A DNA stretch of 55,497 bases from Bacillus albus (GCF_001884185.1 NZ_MAOE01000051.1:1-55497); one strand, 5' to 3'. Shown: positions 16,716-26,285, numbered from the stretch's first letter. A program made the numbers and translations. Notes: generated by a model from the sequence alone, not told the origin.

Positions 16716-17173
16716 ATTACATAATTAATAAAAATCTGACCGTTATGCTGTTTCTTTTGTTCCTTTATGCAAATAAAACCTTTACTTTCAAAGAAAGGTT
16801 TTGCTGTAACACTCGCTTCTGTATATATCTCCCTATGCCCCAAGTTCACTGCTTCTTTTTCTAACTCCTGTAGTATGTAGGAAGCTATCCTTTTCCCTTG
16901 ATAATCTTTATGCGTAAATAAGCGATCTACGTAATGATCATCATTATAATCCCCAAATCCCACTATCACACCGTTATGATCCGCTACATAACTAATATTC
17001 TTCTCTAAAGAATGTAACCAACTTTCTCTATCTAGTCGCTCTGGTGCCCATGCCTGTAGCTGTAACACGTTATAATCTTTTGCATTAATTGTATGAACTG
17101 TTTCATAGAACAACTGTAATACTTGTTCTAAATCCTCTTTATGGAATGTTCTAATGATCGTGTCTTTTAACAT
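16706..17173 (-). CDS. GNAT-family N-acetyltransferase
   Basis: This 155-residue acetyl-CoA-dependent transferase has the GNAT fold: the N-terminal strand-helix (IIRTFHKEDLEQVLQLFYETV), the acetyl-CoA loop (LFTHKDYQGKRIASYIL, a Q/RxxGxG/A variant) and the C-terminal FFESKGFICIKEQ. The ATG is 7 bp behind AGGAGG. Members of this subgroup acetylate amino groups of small molecules or protein ends; the substrate is unknown. It is a single gene with no functional context. Confidence 0.85.
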   Translation of the reverse strand: MLKDTIIRTFHKEDLEQVLQLFYETVHTINAKDYNVLQLQAWAPERLDRESWLHSLEKNISYVADHNGVIVGFGDYNDDHYVDRLFTHKDYQGKRIASYILQELEKEAVNLGHREIYTEASVTAKPFFESKGFICIKEQKKQHNGQIFINYVMKK

Positions 17174-17269
17174 ATATGAACCTCCTTACTAAACTATCAT
17201 TTAACTTTTTTACCATCTAGTATTCAATATTTCTGCTTTATTATATCTTTTTTCTTTCTATACAAACAA

Positions 17270-17302
17270 AAAAAACAATACTTATTTCAAAGTATTGTTT
17301 TT
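17270..17302 (-). terminator. copA terminator
   Basis: AAAAACAATACTT and AAGTATTGTTTTT form a 13-bp stem shortly after the copA stop. Confidence 0.8.
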
Positions 17303-17336
17303 TGTTTGTAAGCATATGCAATTACTCTATAGATTT

Positions 17337-19757
17337 TTATTTTTTTAATTTCACTCTTTGCAGTCGTAATGCATTTAATACAACGGATACAGAACTAAAT
17401 GCCATCGCGGCTCCAGCAACCCAAGGTGCTAAGAAACCGAACGCTGCAATCGGGATGCCTAATCCATTATAAGCTAGTGCCCAGAATAAGTTTTGCTTAA
17501 TATTTCTTATCGTCATCTTACTCATAAAGATTGCATCAGCAATACTATTTAAATCACCACGGATTAACGTAATATCTGCCGCTTCCATCGCTACATCCGT
17601 TCCGGTTCCAATTGCCATACCGATATCCGCCGTAGCCAGTGCAGGAGCATCATTTATTCCATCTCCAACCATTGCTACTTTTTTACCTTGCGCTTGCAGT
17701 TTTTTCACTTCTTCTGCTTTTCCTTCTGGTAATACTTCTGCAATTACGTGATCAATACCAACTTGCTTAGCGATTGCCTGAGCAGTTTGTGTATTATCTC
17801 CTGTAATCATAACAACGTCTAGACCCATTTTCTTAAGTCTTGCGATAGCTGCTTTTGAAGTATCTTTTACAGTATCCGCAACGGCAACTATTCCAGCATA
17901 CTCCTTATCTATCGCTATTAACATTGCTGTTTTTCCTTCTCGTTCTAGCTCTTCCATCGCTTTAGAAACTTCTTCAATATCAATATCGAATTTCTTCATT
18001 AATCGACGTGTACCAATTAATAATTGTTTCCCTTCTACGACTGATTCGATACCGAATCCCGGAATCGCTTCAAACGTTTCTGAACTTGGGATATCAATTT
18101 TCTTTTCTTTAATTCCTTCTACAATCGCTTCTGCAAGTGGATGTTCAGAATTTTTTTCTGCCGCACCTACTAAACGTAGTATTTCTTCTTCACGGAATCC
18201 ATCTGCTACTATTACATCTGTTAACACAGGCTTTCCGTTTGTCACAGTACCTGTTTTATCTAGAATAACTGTATCTAATCGATGCGTTGCTTCTAAATGC
18301 TCTCCGCCTTTAAATAAAATACCATACTCAGCTGATCTTCCAGACCCAGCCATAATAGATGTAGGCGTTGCAAGACCTAATGCACATGGACAAGCGATAA
18401 CAAGTACAGCTATCATTTTTTCAAGTGCCCCACCAAAATCACCAGGTGTAACAAATAACATCCACACTGCAAATGTGATAATAGCAATTACAACTACAAC
18501 AGGTACGAAAACACCTGAAATTTGATCTGCTACCCTTTGAATAGGAGCTTTTGAACCTTGAGCCTCTTCTACTACTTTAATAATTTGAGCTAATGCAGTA
18601 TCTCTTCCTACCTTAGTTGCTTTCACTTTTAAAAATCCATTTTTATTCATTGTAGAACCGATTACTACATCCCCAATTGTTTTATCAACTGGAATGCTTT
18701 CACCTGTTAACATCGATTCATCTATTGCTGACTTTCCTTCTACAATTTCTCCATCTACCGGGATTTTTTCACCAGGCTTTACATAAACGATATCACCAGC
18801 TACTACTTCTTCGATTAAAATTTTCATTTCTGTTCCATCTCGTACAACTGTAGCTGTCTTTGCTTGTAAACCCATCAACTTTTTAATTGCTTCTGATGAA
18901 CGTCCCTTTGCTTTCGCTTCAAATAATTTACCTAAAATAATTAATGTAATAAGTACTGCACTCGTTTCAAAATACAAGTCTGTCATATGTTCCGAAGAAC
19001 CAATCGACCTAATACTTAAATACACACTGTAGAAATACGCTGCAGACGTTCCAAGTGCCACGAGAACATCCATATTGGCGCTTTTATTTCGTAACGCTTT
19101 ATAAGCACCAACATAAAACTGCCCACCAATGATAAACTGAACTGGCGTTGCAAGAGCGAGTTGTACCCAAGGGTTCATAAGCATATCAGGTAAATAAATA
19201 AACGATGTAAATGAGAAATGACTTACCATTGCCCAAAGTAACGGGAATGATAAAATAAACGAAATGATAAATTTCTTCTTTTGTCGCTCAATTTCTTGTA
19301 AGCGATGATCAGTTGATCCATTTTGTTCATCTGATTTCACTTCTAATTTATATCCTAATTTCGTAATTGCACTCTTCATTTCATTTACATTAATTTCATC
19401 AGGATTAAAATCTACTGTAGCTGACTCCAAAGCGAAATTTACTGTCGCTCCGTTCACACCTTCTAACTTATTTAAACGCTTTTCCACTCTATTGGCACAT
19501 GCTGCGCATGTCATCCCTGATACAGTAAACTCAGCTTTATCACTGACAATTCCATATCCTAACGATTCAACTTTTTGCTTAAACTGTTGCGGATTTGTTT
19601 TTTGGGGATCATACATTATTTTTGTTTTTTCAAGTGCAAAATTTACATTTGCATCATGAACACCTTCTACTTTTTTTAGGCCTTTTTCAATTCTATTTGC
19701 ACATGCCGCACATGTCATTCCTGATATTTGAAGATTGGCCTCTTTTTGTTCATACAT
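17337..19757 (-). CDS. copA: Copper-exporting P1B-type ATPase CopA
   Basis: CopA pumps Cu(I) out of the cell at the cost of ATP. Two N-terminal metal-binding domains each have [10 protein letters not shown] (first Cys pair at 16 and 19). Then come eight membrane helices with the transport motif CPC ([13 protein letters not shown]), the actuator TGES, the phosphorylation loop [18 protein letters not shown] and the hinge [14 protein letters not shown]. The late-helix motif [15 protein letters not shown] is typical of Cu(I) pumps. ATG 19757 is behind GAGGTG; the GTG in that site is not the start. It lies downstream of copZ but has its own CsoR-type box, and a terminator separates the two. Confidence 0.95.
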   Translation of the reverse strand: MYEQKEANLQISGMTCAACANRIEKGLKKVEGVHDANVNFALEKTKIMYDPQKTNPQQFKQKVESLGYGIVSDKAEFTVSGMTCAACANRVEKRLNKLEGVNGATVNFALESATVDFNPDEINVNEMKSAITKLGYKLEVKSDEQNGSTDHRLQEIERQKKKFIISFILSFPLLWAMVSHFSFTSFIYLPDMLMNPWVQLALATPVQFIIGGQFYVGAYKALRNKSANMDVLVALGTSAAYFYSVYLSIRSIGSSEHMTDLYFETSAVLITLIILGKLFEAKAKGRSSEAIKKLMGLQAKTATVVRDGTEMKILIEEVVAGDIVYVKPGEKIPVDGEIVEGKSAIDESMLTGESIPVDKTIGDVVIGSTMNKNGFLKVKATKVGRDTALAQIIKVVEEAQGSKAPIQRVADQISGVFVPVVVVIAIITFAVWMLFVTPGDFGGALEKMIAVLVIACPCALGLATPTSIMAGSGRSAEYGILFKGGEHLEATHRLDTVILDKTGTVTNGKPVLTDVIVADGFREEEILRLVGAAEKNSEHPLAEAIVEGIKEKKIDIPSSETFEAIPGFGIESVVEGKQLLIGTRRLMKKFDIDIEEVSKAMEELEREGKTAMLIAIDKEYAGIVAVADTVKDTSKAAIARLKKMGLDVVMITGDNTQTAQAIAKQVGIDHVIAEVLPEGKAEEVKKLQAQGKKVAMVGDGINDAPALATADIGMAIGTGTDVAMEAADITLIRGDLNSIADAIFMSKMTIRNIKQNLFWALAYNGLGIPIAAFGFLAPWVAGAAMAFSSVSVVLNALRLQRVKLKK

Positions 19758-19771
19758 GTCTCTCACCTCTA

Positions 19772-19790
19772 TATACCCTTATGAGGTATA
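19772..19790 (-). promoter_or_regulatory. CsoR-type operator before copA
   Basis: TATACCCTTATGAGGTATA is a 19-bp near-palindrome directly before the copA ribosome site. It has the form ATACCC-N6-GGTAT shared with the boxes before copZ and csoR. Confidence 0.7.
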
Positions 19791-19799
19791 ATTATTAGC

Positions 19800-19836
19800 A
19801 AAATAAATCGTACTTCCTATAAAGTACGATTTATTT
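19800..19836 (-). terminator. Terminator between copZ and copA
   Basis: AAATAAATCGTACTT (19801-19815) and AAGTACGATTTATTT (19822-19836) form a perfect 15-bp stem with a 6-base loop. This makes copZ and copA separate units rather than a simple copZA operon. Confidence 0.8.
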
Positions 19837-19852
19837 CCATATCTAAAAATAA

Positions 19853-20059
19853 TTATTGAACATCGTATCCTTGATCTTCAATTACAGCAACAATGTCTTT
19901 TAGTGTTACAGCAGACGAGTCGATAGTAACGTCAACAGTACCTTCTGCTAATTGAACCTTCACTTGTTCAACACCGTTTAGTTCTTTCACACTGCTTTCA
20001 ATAGAATTTACACAATGTCCACAAGACATACCTTCAACTTTTAATGTTAACTGTTCCAT
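19853..20059 (-). CDS. copZ: Copper chaperone CopZ
   Basis: The 68-residue single HMA-domain protein binds Cu(I) through GMSCGHC (Cys13, Cys16) and delivers it to CopA and to CsoR. Its ferredoxin-like fold shows as LTLKVEG at the start and TVDVTIDSSAVTLKDIVAVIEDQGYDV at the end. The AGGAGG site precedes ATG. A CsoR-type box lies 55 bp upstream. Confidence 0.95.
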   Translation of the reverse strand: MEQLTLKVEGMSCGHCVNSIESSVKELNGVEQVKVQLAEGTVDVTIDSSAVTLKDIVAVIEDQGYDVQ

Positions 20060-20113
20060 TTAAAATCCTCCTCTTGTTTCTTCATTGTTTGTTGATTACA
20101 ACTACATCTTACC

Positions 20114-20130
20114 ATACCCCCCTAAGGTAA
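20114..20130 (-). promoter_or_regulatory. CsoR-type operator before copZ
   Basis: ATACCCCCCTAAGGTAA fits ATACCC-N6-GGTA(T), the second copy of the motif seen before copA and csoR. Confidence 0.65.
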
Positions 20131-20228
20131 TCAATGGTTTTGTATCATGATTTTTCAATTATTTTCTAAAAGTTTATTTTACATACACTTTTTCACATCA
20201 ATACCCGAAACATTATATGAAGGTAAAC

Positions 20229-20262
20229 AAAAAACAAGCCAGTTACATACTAGCTTGTTTTT
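20229..20262 (-). terminator. csoR terminator overlapping its stop codon
   Basis: AAAAACAAGC and GCTTGTTTTT form a 10-bp stem; the right arm runs into the csoR stop at 20261. Confidence 0.7.
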
Positions 20263-20563
20263 ACGCTTTTGAAAAACGTTCAAATACAGTCATTAATTCT
20301 TCAATTGCTTCGTCACCATTTCCATCTTTAATAGCACCTGAAACGCAATGACTTGTATGGTTTTTTAATACACCCATTCCTACTTTTTTCATCGCTGCAT
20401 TAATCGCTGAAATTTGCACTAAAATATCCACACAATAGCGATCATTTTCAATCATATTTTGAATACCGCGGACCTGTCCTTCAATTCTCTTTAATCTATT
20501 TATAATTTGTTCTTTTTCTTTTTCTGATCTATGTGTTACCGCTTCATGCTCTTTATGATCCAT
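20261..20563 (-). CDS. csoR: Copper-sensing repressor CsoR
   Basis: CsoR is an all-helical tetramer (DUF156 family) that leaves DNA when Cu(I) binds. The ligand set C-H-C is present as Cys44, His69 and Cys73 (DRYCVDIL, KNHTSHC), which marks a copper sensor rather than RcnR/FrmR. Helix 1 has the usual RLKRIEGQVRGI. It is transcribed in the same direction as copZ and copA, with its own CsoR-type box upstream, so autoregulation is likely. Confidence 0.93.
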   Translation of the reverse strand: MDHKEHEAVTHRSEKEKEQIINRLKRIEGQVRGIQNMIENDRYCVDILVQISAINAAMKKVGMGVLKNHTSHCVSGAIKDGNGDEAIEELMTVFERFSKA

Positions 20564-20650
20564 ATTATCACCTTCTTAAAGTTTCTCTTCATCCAATAAA
20601 ACAATTGCTTTTACGAGTATACCAATTATAGCATTAATTATCTATGTATG

Positions 20651-20667
20651 ATACCCCATATGAGTAT
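20651..20667 (-). promoter_or_regulatory. CsoR-type operator before csoR
   Basis: ATACCCCATATGAGTAT fits ATACCC-N6-(G/A)GTAT, 88 bp before the csoR start. The 230-bp intergenic region around it contains no gene. Confidence 0.65.
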
Positions 20668-20795
20668 ATTTCCGCCCTATGCTTATTCTTAACAATTTAT
20701 TAGATTCCCAGCCTCAATTTTCATGATACCCTTTCCTTTTTCAAAAAAATAATAAGTGTAGATTAACTACCCCCGCTTATTATTCATCCACAAAT

Positions 20796-20836
20796 AAAAA
20801 AGTCTCAATTTATAAACGTATAAATTGAGGCTCTTT
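20796..20836 (-). terminator. Terminator of the small secreted protein gene
   Basis: An 18-bp stem with one bulge: GTCTCAATTTATA pairs with TATAAATTGAGGCTC around AACG, with A and T runs on the outside. Confidence 0.8.
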
Positions 20837-20851
20837 TCTTCCTATATATAA

Positions 20852-21079
20852 TTACTGTTGATCACATACTTTTGTATCATTCACTACTGAAGTTCCTTCA
20901 ACGGTTACCGTATGAAAACAATCATTTACACGAACTGTCACGATATTATCTTGCCGATCAATAACGTGATATTCATTAAAATTTTTATTCAGAGCACTGC
21001 GAATTTGTTCTCCTTCATAAATTGGAATGCCATGTGATAAAACCCAAATAAGCCCAGCGATAGCAAGAATAGTTTTCAT
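20852..21079 (-). CDS. Small exported protein of unknown function
   Basis: The 75-residue protein has a short N-terminal hydrophobic segment (MKTILAIAGLIWVLSHGIPI) that could be a signal peptide or anchor. A compact domain with two Cys follows (VRVNDCFHTVTVEG and TKVCDQQ), which could form a disulfide outside the membrane. The ATG is 7 bp behind AAGGAGG. It has its own terminator and no functional partner. I recognise no family. Confidence 0.65.
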   Translation of the reverse strand: MKTILAIAGLIWVLSHGIPIYEGEQIRSALNKNFNEYHVIDRQDNIVTVRVNDCFHTVTVEGTSVVNDTKVCDQQ

Positions 21080-21225
21080 ACGATCTACCTCCTTGAAAAT
21101 ATAGTGAACTTTTAATCCATGCTTTTGCAGCTCTACGAATCATGATTGGAATGAACTAAGCCTTTTTGAAAATAAGTTCATTTCGTCTATTTTATGTTTA
21201 TGCTAATTGTGACCGAATTGTGACA

Positions 21226-21251
21226 ACTTTTTGTCTCTTTAGACGAAAAGT
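21226..21251. other. Unassigned hairpin in an intergenic region
   Basis: ACTTTTTGTCT and AGACGAAAAGT pair over 11 bp (one G-U) around CTTT, with no T-run on either side. It lies about 150 bp before the small exported protein gene. Nothing else is evident in 21080-21294. Confidence 0.4.
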
Positions 21252-21294
21252 TGAAACAAAACTTTCAAAAAGGACAATTCTACTTGCACAAACA

Positions 21295-21325
21295 AAAGGC
21301 TATGGAGAATTTCCCCATAGCCTTT
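21295..21325 (-). terminator. Terminator of the siderophore uptake operon
   Basis: AAAGGCTATGG and CCATAGCCTTT form a perfect 11-bp stem after the esterase gene. Confidence 0.8.
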
Positions 21326-21356
21326 CGTTTTCATTTGATTAGACAATCAATTCAAT

Positions 21357-22175
21357 TTATACGTGACTAATAAATCTTAACCCTTTACTTAAAGAAGTCG
21401 GTACAACAGATGCGTGATTCTCCCCTTCAGCTTCATAAAACGTAAATCTAAACTGATCGTGCTTTACTTGGAAAAGGCGCTCTGATAATTCGTTTGCCCC
21501 TACAACCATATGCTCTCGTTCTAGTGACCCAACTGTAAGGAACACTCCCGTTTCAAACTTCGCACTATTTAATTCACTTATAAGATTCTCTTCTTTTTCA
21601 AGCACAGATTGGTTATTCCACCAAATAGATGGACTACTAATAAAATAATTTTGAAAGGCATTTATGTTTGTAAATAGTATATGTAAAGCAAATAAACCAC
21701 CTAACGAATGCCCAAATAACGTTTGTTTTCCTTTATCAACCTCAAAGTCATTTTCGAGTTGAGGCTTCAGTTCTTCTTCTATAAAAGTAAAGAAGTTATG
21801 TGCTCCTCCTGTTTTAGGCCACGGTTTGCCATCTGGTTTTAAAGGCGCATCTTTTGAAATTACGCTAGGCGTAAAATCATAGCATCTTTCTTCACCTGAA
21901 AATGCCCCTTCAATCGGATAACCAATACCTACTATAATGGCTGGTGAAACACCTGTTTTCTCTGCTCTAACTGATTGTATTTTAACCGCTTCATGGAATG
22001 TTTGAAAAAAGGCATTGCCATCTAATACGTATATAACAGGATAGCCTGACTCTGGTGCTGGCTGCCTCGGCTTTGAAATATGAATTTGATATTCCTTACC
22101 TTCTATTTTCGAATATATTTTCCACTGCTCTGTATTACATGTTTTAATCTGCTGTTTTTCAATAGTAGTATTCAT
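21357..22175 (-). CDS. Siderophore trilactone esterase (BesA/IroE type alpha/beta hydrolase)
   Basis: This cytoplasmic esterase of 272 residues has the nucleophile elbow GHSLGG in LFGHSLGGLFALHIL, VIYVLDGNAFFQTFHE at the oxyanion side and the catalytic His near the end (GENHASVVPTSL). It belongs to the esterase D-like family that includes BesA, which opens the trilactone ring of iron-loaded bacillibactin to free the iron. Its place as last gene of a catecholate uptake operon (16 bp after the ATPase) supports this. In B. subtilis the equivalent feu operon also ends in an esterase gene. Acetyl-xylan-type esterases share the fold and are the alternative. Confidence 0.82.
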   Translation of the reverse strand: MNTTIEKQQIKTCNTEQWKIYSKIEGKEYQIHISKPRQPAPESGYPVIYVLDGNAFFQTFHEAVKIQSVRAEKTGVSPAIIVGIGYPIEGAFSGEERCYDFTPSVISKDAPLKPDGKPWPKTGGAHNFFTFIEEELKPQLENDFEVDKGKQTLFGHSLGGLFALHILFTNINAFQNYFISSPSIWWNNQSVLEKEENLISELNSAKFETGVFLTVGSLEREHMVVGANELSERLFQVKHDQFRFTFYEAEGENHASVVPTSLSKGLRFISHV

Positions 22176-22191
22176 CCTATATCCCCCCTTT

Positions 22192-23013
22192 TTAACTCGT
22201 TACATATATTTCAACTTTCTCTTCTTGAAGTGCAACGCTATCGTATCCAAAACAAACAGGAGACCCATTATACGGATCAATCATGACACGCGCATCAATA
22301 TGAAATACTTCTTTTAACACTTCATTTGTAATGATTTCTTCTGGGATACCAGTTGTAACGATTTCCCCTTCCTTCATTGCAATAATCTCATCTGAAAACC
22401 TTGCTGCATGGTTAATATCGTGTAGTACCATTACGACCGTACAATTATGTTCTTTATTTAACTTCTCCACAATTTGTAATACATCTAATTGATGAGACAT
22501 ATCAAGATATGTCGTTGGTTCATCTAGTAGTAACACTTCTGTCTCTTGCGCTAAAGCCATTGCTAGCCATACCTTTTGTCTTTGACCACCAGATAGATTT
22601 GCTATTTGTCTCGTTCGAAATTCAGAAGTTTTCGTAATATCTAATGCCCAATCAATCATCTCTTTATCTTTTGAAGTTAACTTATTTACGTTATTTCGAT
22701 GTGGATAGCGTCCATAAGAAATTAATTCTTCTACTTTCAGCTCTCCTGGCGCAATTGGAGTTTGCGGTAGTAATGCTAACTGCTTTGCAATTTCTTTCGT
22801 TGGAATTGTATTTAAATCCTGTCCTTGTAAATATACTTTACCACTCTTTTGCTTTAAAATTCTTCCCATTGTTTTTAACAATGTCGATTTACCGCACCCG
22901 TTTGGCCCTATAATTGTCGTTACTTTTCCTTCTTGTATTTCCACATTTAAATCGCGAAACACTGTAAGCTTTTCATAACTCGTTTCTAAATTTTTTGCAC
23001 TTAAAATACTCAC
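22192..23013 (-). CDS. Iron-siderophore ABC transporter ATPase
   Basis: FecE/FhuC/YusV-type ATP-binding subunit of 273 residues: Walker A GPNGCGKST, signature LSGGQRQKVWLAMALAQ, Walker B VLLLDEPTTYLD and the switch His in LHDINHAARF. It energises uptake through the two permeases encoded just upstream (14-bp gap). Unlike B. subtilis, where YusV serves several importers from elsewhere in the genome, this operon carries its own ATPase. Confidence 0.92.
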   Translation of the reverse strand: MSILSAKNLETSYEKLTVFRDLNVEIQEGKVTTIIGPNGCGKSTLLKTMGRILKQKSGKVYLQGQDLNTIPTKEIAKQLALLPQTPIAPGELKVEELISYGRYPHRNNVNKLTSKDKEMIDWALDITKTSEFRTRQIANLSGGQRQKVWLAMALAQETEVLLLDEPTTYLDMSHQLDVLQIVEKLNKEHNCTVVMVLHDINHAARFSDEIIAMKEGEIVTTGIPEEIITNEVLKEVFHIDARVMIDPYNGSPVCFGYDSVALQEEKVEIYVTS

Positions 23014-23027
23014 TTTTATTCCTCCTC

Positions 23028-24050
23028 TTACGCTTTCGCCTTATAAAGTAAATATAAGAAATACGGTACGCCGACAATAGAAATAACGATTCCAACTGGT
23101 AACTCTACAGGTGTGAAAACTGTTTTTGCAATAAAGTCTGAAGCAATTACAAGGAAAATTCCGATTACTCCGCACGTAGGAATGATATGCTTATGCTGAA
23201 TACCGACAAGTCTTTTCGCTATATGCGGTGCCATTAGTCCAATGAAACCAATACTTCCTGAAACAGCCACACATGCACTAACAAGTCCGATACTACTTAG
23301 TAGTAAAATAGATTTCTCTCTTTCTACTGAAACACCTAAGCTTGTAATACTCGTTTCTTCCAATTGAAATAAATCTAATAAATAAGCTTTCTTTTGTATA
23401 AGCGGAATTAATATGATAAGCCACGGCAACATTGCAATAATATACTTCCAGTTTGCATTATATATACTTCCCGACACCCAAACTGCAGCCATCTCGAAAT
23501 CAGTTGACTTCATTTTGAGTGATAGGTACATAGAAAATGCTCCAAATCCTGATCCAATTGCAATCCCTGTTAATAAAAGACGCTGCGAATCTAACTTACC
23601 GTTTTTCCAAGAAAACAGATAAATGATAATAGCTGCACCTAATCCGCCGACTAAACCAAACATCGGCATCATCATAATAGACATCCAGTCTGTGCTCTTT
23701 AATTGTCCTTGAAAGAAAAACATAAAGATGACGATTGCTGTTCCTGCTCCGGCATTTACTCCTAAAATACCTGGATCCGCCAGTCCGTTTCTCGTAATCC
23801 CTTGAATTACAGCGCCTGCAACGCCGAGGCCCAATCCTACTAATCCAGCAATTACGATGCGCGGGAGACGAAACTCAAAAATAACTAAATCATGATCTGG
23901 TACTGGATCTATTCTAAGGAGTGTTTTAAATACATCTGTAATCGTAATATCAAACGTGCCATTCGTTAAACTAATATAAATAGCACATAGTATTAAAAAT
24001 ATAATAATACCCATCGTCATTCCAAAACGTTGACTTGAACTTTTAAGCAT
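23028..24050 (-). CDS. Iron-siderophore ABC transporter permease 2
   Basis: FecCD/BtuC-family permease of 340 residues with about ten membrane helices. Family motifs are present: RLPRIVIAGLVGLGLGVAGAVIQG near the N-terminus and GSIGFIGLMAPHIAKRLVG, the coupling region that contacts the ATPase. The start overlaps the preceding permease gene by 8 bp, indicating coupled translation and a heterodimer of the two permeases. Probably the FeuC equivalent. Confidence 0.9.
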   Translation of the reverse strand: MLKSSSQRFGMTMGIIIFLILCAIYISLTNGTFDITITDVFKTLLRIDPVPDHDLVIFEFRLPRIVIAGLVGLGLGVAGAVIQGITRNGLADPGILGVNAGAGTAIVIFMFFFQGQLKSTDWMSIMMMPMFGLVGGLGAAIIIYLFSWKNGKLDSQRLLLTGIAIGSGFGAFSMYLSLKMKSTDFEMAAVWVSGSIYNANWKYIIAMLPWLIILIPLIQKKAYLLDLFQLEETSITSLGVSVEREKSILLLSSIGLVSACVAVSGSIGFIGLMAPHIAKRLVGIQHKHIIPTCGVIGIFLVIASDFIAKTVFTPVELPVGIVISIVGVPYFLYLLYKAKA

Positions 24051-25059
24051 GTCTCTCTCCTCCTCTTGTACGGATTAAATAAAGGAAGAAAGGAATTCCA
24101 ATTAAGGAAGTAACGACTCCAATTGGCGTTTCAAATGGATAATTTACAAACCTACTTAAAACATCACATAATGCTAAGAAAACCCCACCAATAACGCCTG
24201 CACATGGCAATATCCACTTATAATCTACCCCAATTATAAAGCGAGTAATGTGCGGAACAATTAAACCTACAAAACCAACTTTCCCCACTAAAGCAACTGC
24301 TGTTCCTGTTAAGAAAATAACTGATAAAATAGACATCGCTTTAACTAGTTTTGTACGTTGCCCTAAATTAATAGAAACTTCTTCTCCTAAAGAAAGAATC
24401 GTAATAGATTTTGATATTAACAGTGCTAAAACTATTCCAATTATCCCAAATGGTATCGTAATTTTAATAATATTTGGGTCCACTTGATCTAACTTTGCAT
24501 TAAACCAAAAACTAACATTTTGAGAAATTTGGAAATACGAAGCCATCGCGGCAGATACACTACTTAAAAATGTTCCAATAACTGTTCCGATAATTGCTAA
24601 CCGAACTGGTGATAAGCCATTTTGAAGGAGCGAACCAAAACCAAACACAATACCTGCTCCTAGCGCAGAACCAATCATTGAACATACAACCATACCAATT
24701 GATGACATTCCCGGAAGAAAAATCATACAAAGTGTAATAACAAAAGCTGCCCCATCCGTCACACCCATAATAGAAGGGGATGCAAGATAGTTTCTTGTCA
24801 TCCCCTGCATAAGTGCTCCTGATATGGCTAGAAATGCTCCAACTAAAAGAGCTGCAACTACCCTTGGTAAACGTGAAGTAATAATAATATTATGATTTAC
24901 ATCGCTTGAATCAAAATGAAATAATGCATTCCACACTGTTTGAGCATCAATACTTTTGGCCCCATACAAAATAGATAGTATCACTGTAAATAAAATGAGT
25001 ATGGGTGCAATACATAATATAGTCACTGGTACTGCATTTGTTTTCTGCATATCATTCAA
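24043..25059 (-). CDS. Iron-siderophore ABC transporter permease 1
   Basis: FecCD-family permease of 338 residues, the partner of the following gene. It has RLPRVVAALLVGAFLAISGALMQG, ASPSIMGVTDGAAFVI and the ATPase-contact motif GKVGFVGLIVPHITRFIIG. It starts 19 bp after the binding-protein gene. Probably the FeuB equivalent. Confidence 0.9.
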   Translation of the reverse strand: MNDMQKTNAVPVTILCIAPILILFTVILSILYGAKSIDAQTVWNALFHFDSSDVNHNIIITSRLPRVVAALLVGAFLAISGALMQGMTRNYLASPSIMGVTDGAAFVITLCMIFLPGMSSIGMVVCSMIGSALGAGIVFGFGSLLQNGLSPVRLAIIGTVIGTFLSSVSAAMASYFQISQNVSFWFNAKLDQVDPNIIKITIPFGIIGIVLALLISKSITILSLGEEVSINLGQRTKLVKAMSILSVIFLTGTAVALVGKVGFVGLIVPHITRFIIGVDYKWILPCAGVIGGVFLALCDVLSRFVNYPFETPIGVVTSLIGIPFFLYLIRTRGGERHA

Positions 25060-25077
25060 CGCACCTTACTTATTGTA

Positions 25078-26043
25078 TTATTTAGATAAATTTTTCACTG
25101 CTTCTTTTAAGAATGCTGTTTTACTCCAAGCTGTACCACCTTGTGCCATTGGATCTACAACGTTTACAAATACTTTCTTTTCTTTCGCAGCGTTCATACT
25201 TTGCCAAATTGGATTCTTTTCAATCTCTTCTAGTACTTTCGGATTTTTATTTTCAGTTGTCTCATATTGTAAGAAAATATAATCTGGGTTAAGTTCAGCA
25301 AGTTTTTCAAATGAAATTTTCTCTTGTGCTTTTACCGTTTTTAGTTGTTCTGGAGCAGTTAATCCAAGATCTTTATAAATTACAGGGTTGAAATATACTC
25401 CTTCTGGATATAGGAATAATTCGTTTGCTCTTAGTCTAATGACAAGAACTTTTTTGTCTTTTAACTTATCTCCTAGTTTTACTTTTGCTTTTTCAGCATC
25501 TGCATTGTAATCTTTAATAATTTTTTCCGCTTTATCTTTTTTACCAGTTAATTCTCCCATTAACTTTAAGTTATCTTCCCAATTTGTTGAAACGTGCGAT
25601 ACCGGGAATGTCGGAGCTACTTTCGTAAACTTTTCAGCTGTTTCTGCTGGGAATTTCGTACTAGATGTAATAACATCTGGTTTTAATTGAAGTAATGTTT
25701 CAAAATTCGGCTCCATTTTCTCACCAACAGATTTCGCACCCTCTAAATCTTTTTCAAGATACTTCGGTAATTTACCGCCTACAGTAATGGCACCAACTGG
25801 CTTAATACCAAGTACCGCTGCATCTTCCATTGACTCTAAACTAGCTGTCGCAATTTTATCTACTTTTGCTGGTACTGTATATTCTTTACCTAAATATGTA
25901 ATTTTTCTTTTTTCGTCTTTTTTCGTTTCTGTTGCTTTTGTCTGTTGCTTTTGCTCTCCTGAAGTTTTATCCGCACTATTGCATGCTGCTAGCCCTACAC
26001 TTAAAACTGTAACCATTCCTAATGTAAATAACTTCTTGTTCAT
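25078..26043 (-). CDS. Ferric-siderophore binding lipoprotein (FeuA-like)
   Basis: A lipoprotein signal peptide ends in the lipobox VGLAAC, so the protein is anchored at the outer face of the membrane. A charged linker and a class III periplasmic-binding fold follow: VDKIATASLESMEDAAVLGIKPVGA, ETLLQLKPDVITSS and LAELNPDYIFLQ. FeuA of the B. cereus group and B. subtilis binds ferric bacillibactin and enterobactin. The operon esterase and Fur box agree with a triscatecholate. Other B. cereus binding proteins (FatB, FpuA, YfiY) have a similar fold, so the ligand is inferred. Confidence 0.85.
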   Translation of the reverse strand: MNKKLFTLGMVTVLSVGLAACNSADKTSGEQKQQTKATETKKDEKRKITYLGKEYTVPAKVDKIATASLESMEDAAVLGIKPVGAITVGGKLPKYLEKDLEGAKSVGEKMEPNFETLLQLKPDVITSSTKFPAETAEKFTKVAPTFPVSHVSTNWEDNLKLMGELTGKKDKAEKIIKDYNADAEKAKVKLGDKLKDKKVLVIRLRANELFLYPEGVYFNPVIYKDLGLTAPEQLKTVKAQEKISFEKLAELNPDYIFLQYETTENKNPKVLEEIEKNPIWQSMNAAKEKKVFVNVVDPMAQGGTAWSKTAFLKEAVKNLSK

Positions 26044-26203
26044 CTTTATATAACTCCTCTCGAATTTTCAATAAAATTTAACTATATGAAACTTGTCTTA
26101 CATATATATTTCATTAGATTAATAATTCTATCCAGAACTCATTCTCGTTCACTTCCCCTAAACTATAATTCTTTTACACCTCATCCATTGATAATATTTT
26201 TCA

Positions 26204-26220
26204 TTGATAATGATTATCGT
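26204..26220 (-). promoter_or_regulatory. Fur box of the siderophore operon
   Basis: TTGATAATGATTATCGT contains TGATAATGATTATC(G), one base from the classic TGATAATNATTATCA. A further TTGATAAT half-site lies 15 bp before it at 26189-26196. It is 160 bp before the binding-protein gene. Iron repression by Fur is inferred from this. Confidence 0.85.
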
Positions 26221-26285
26221 TACTAAGTATATATTTAATATGCAATTATTTCAAGAAAGATTTGAAAAATTTTAACAAACTGAAT

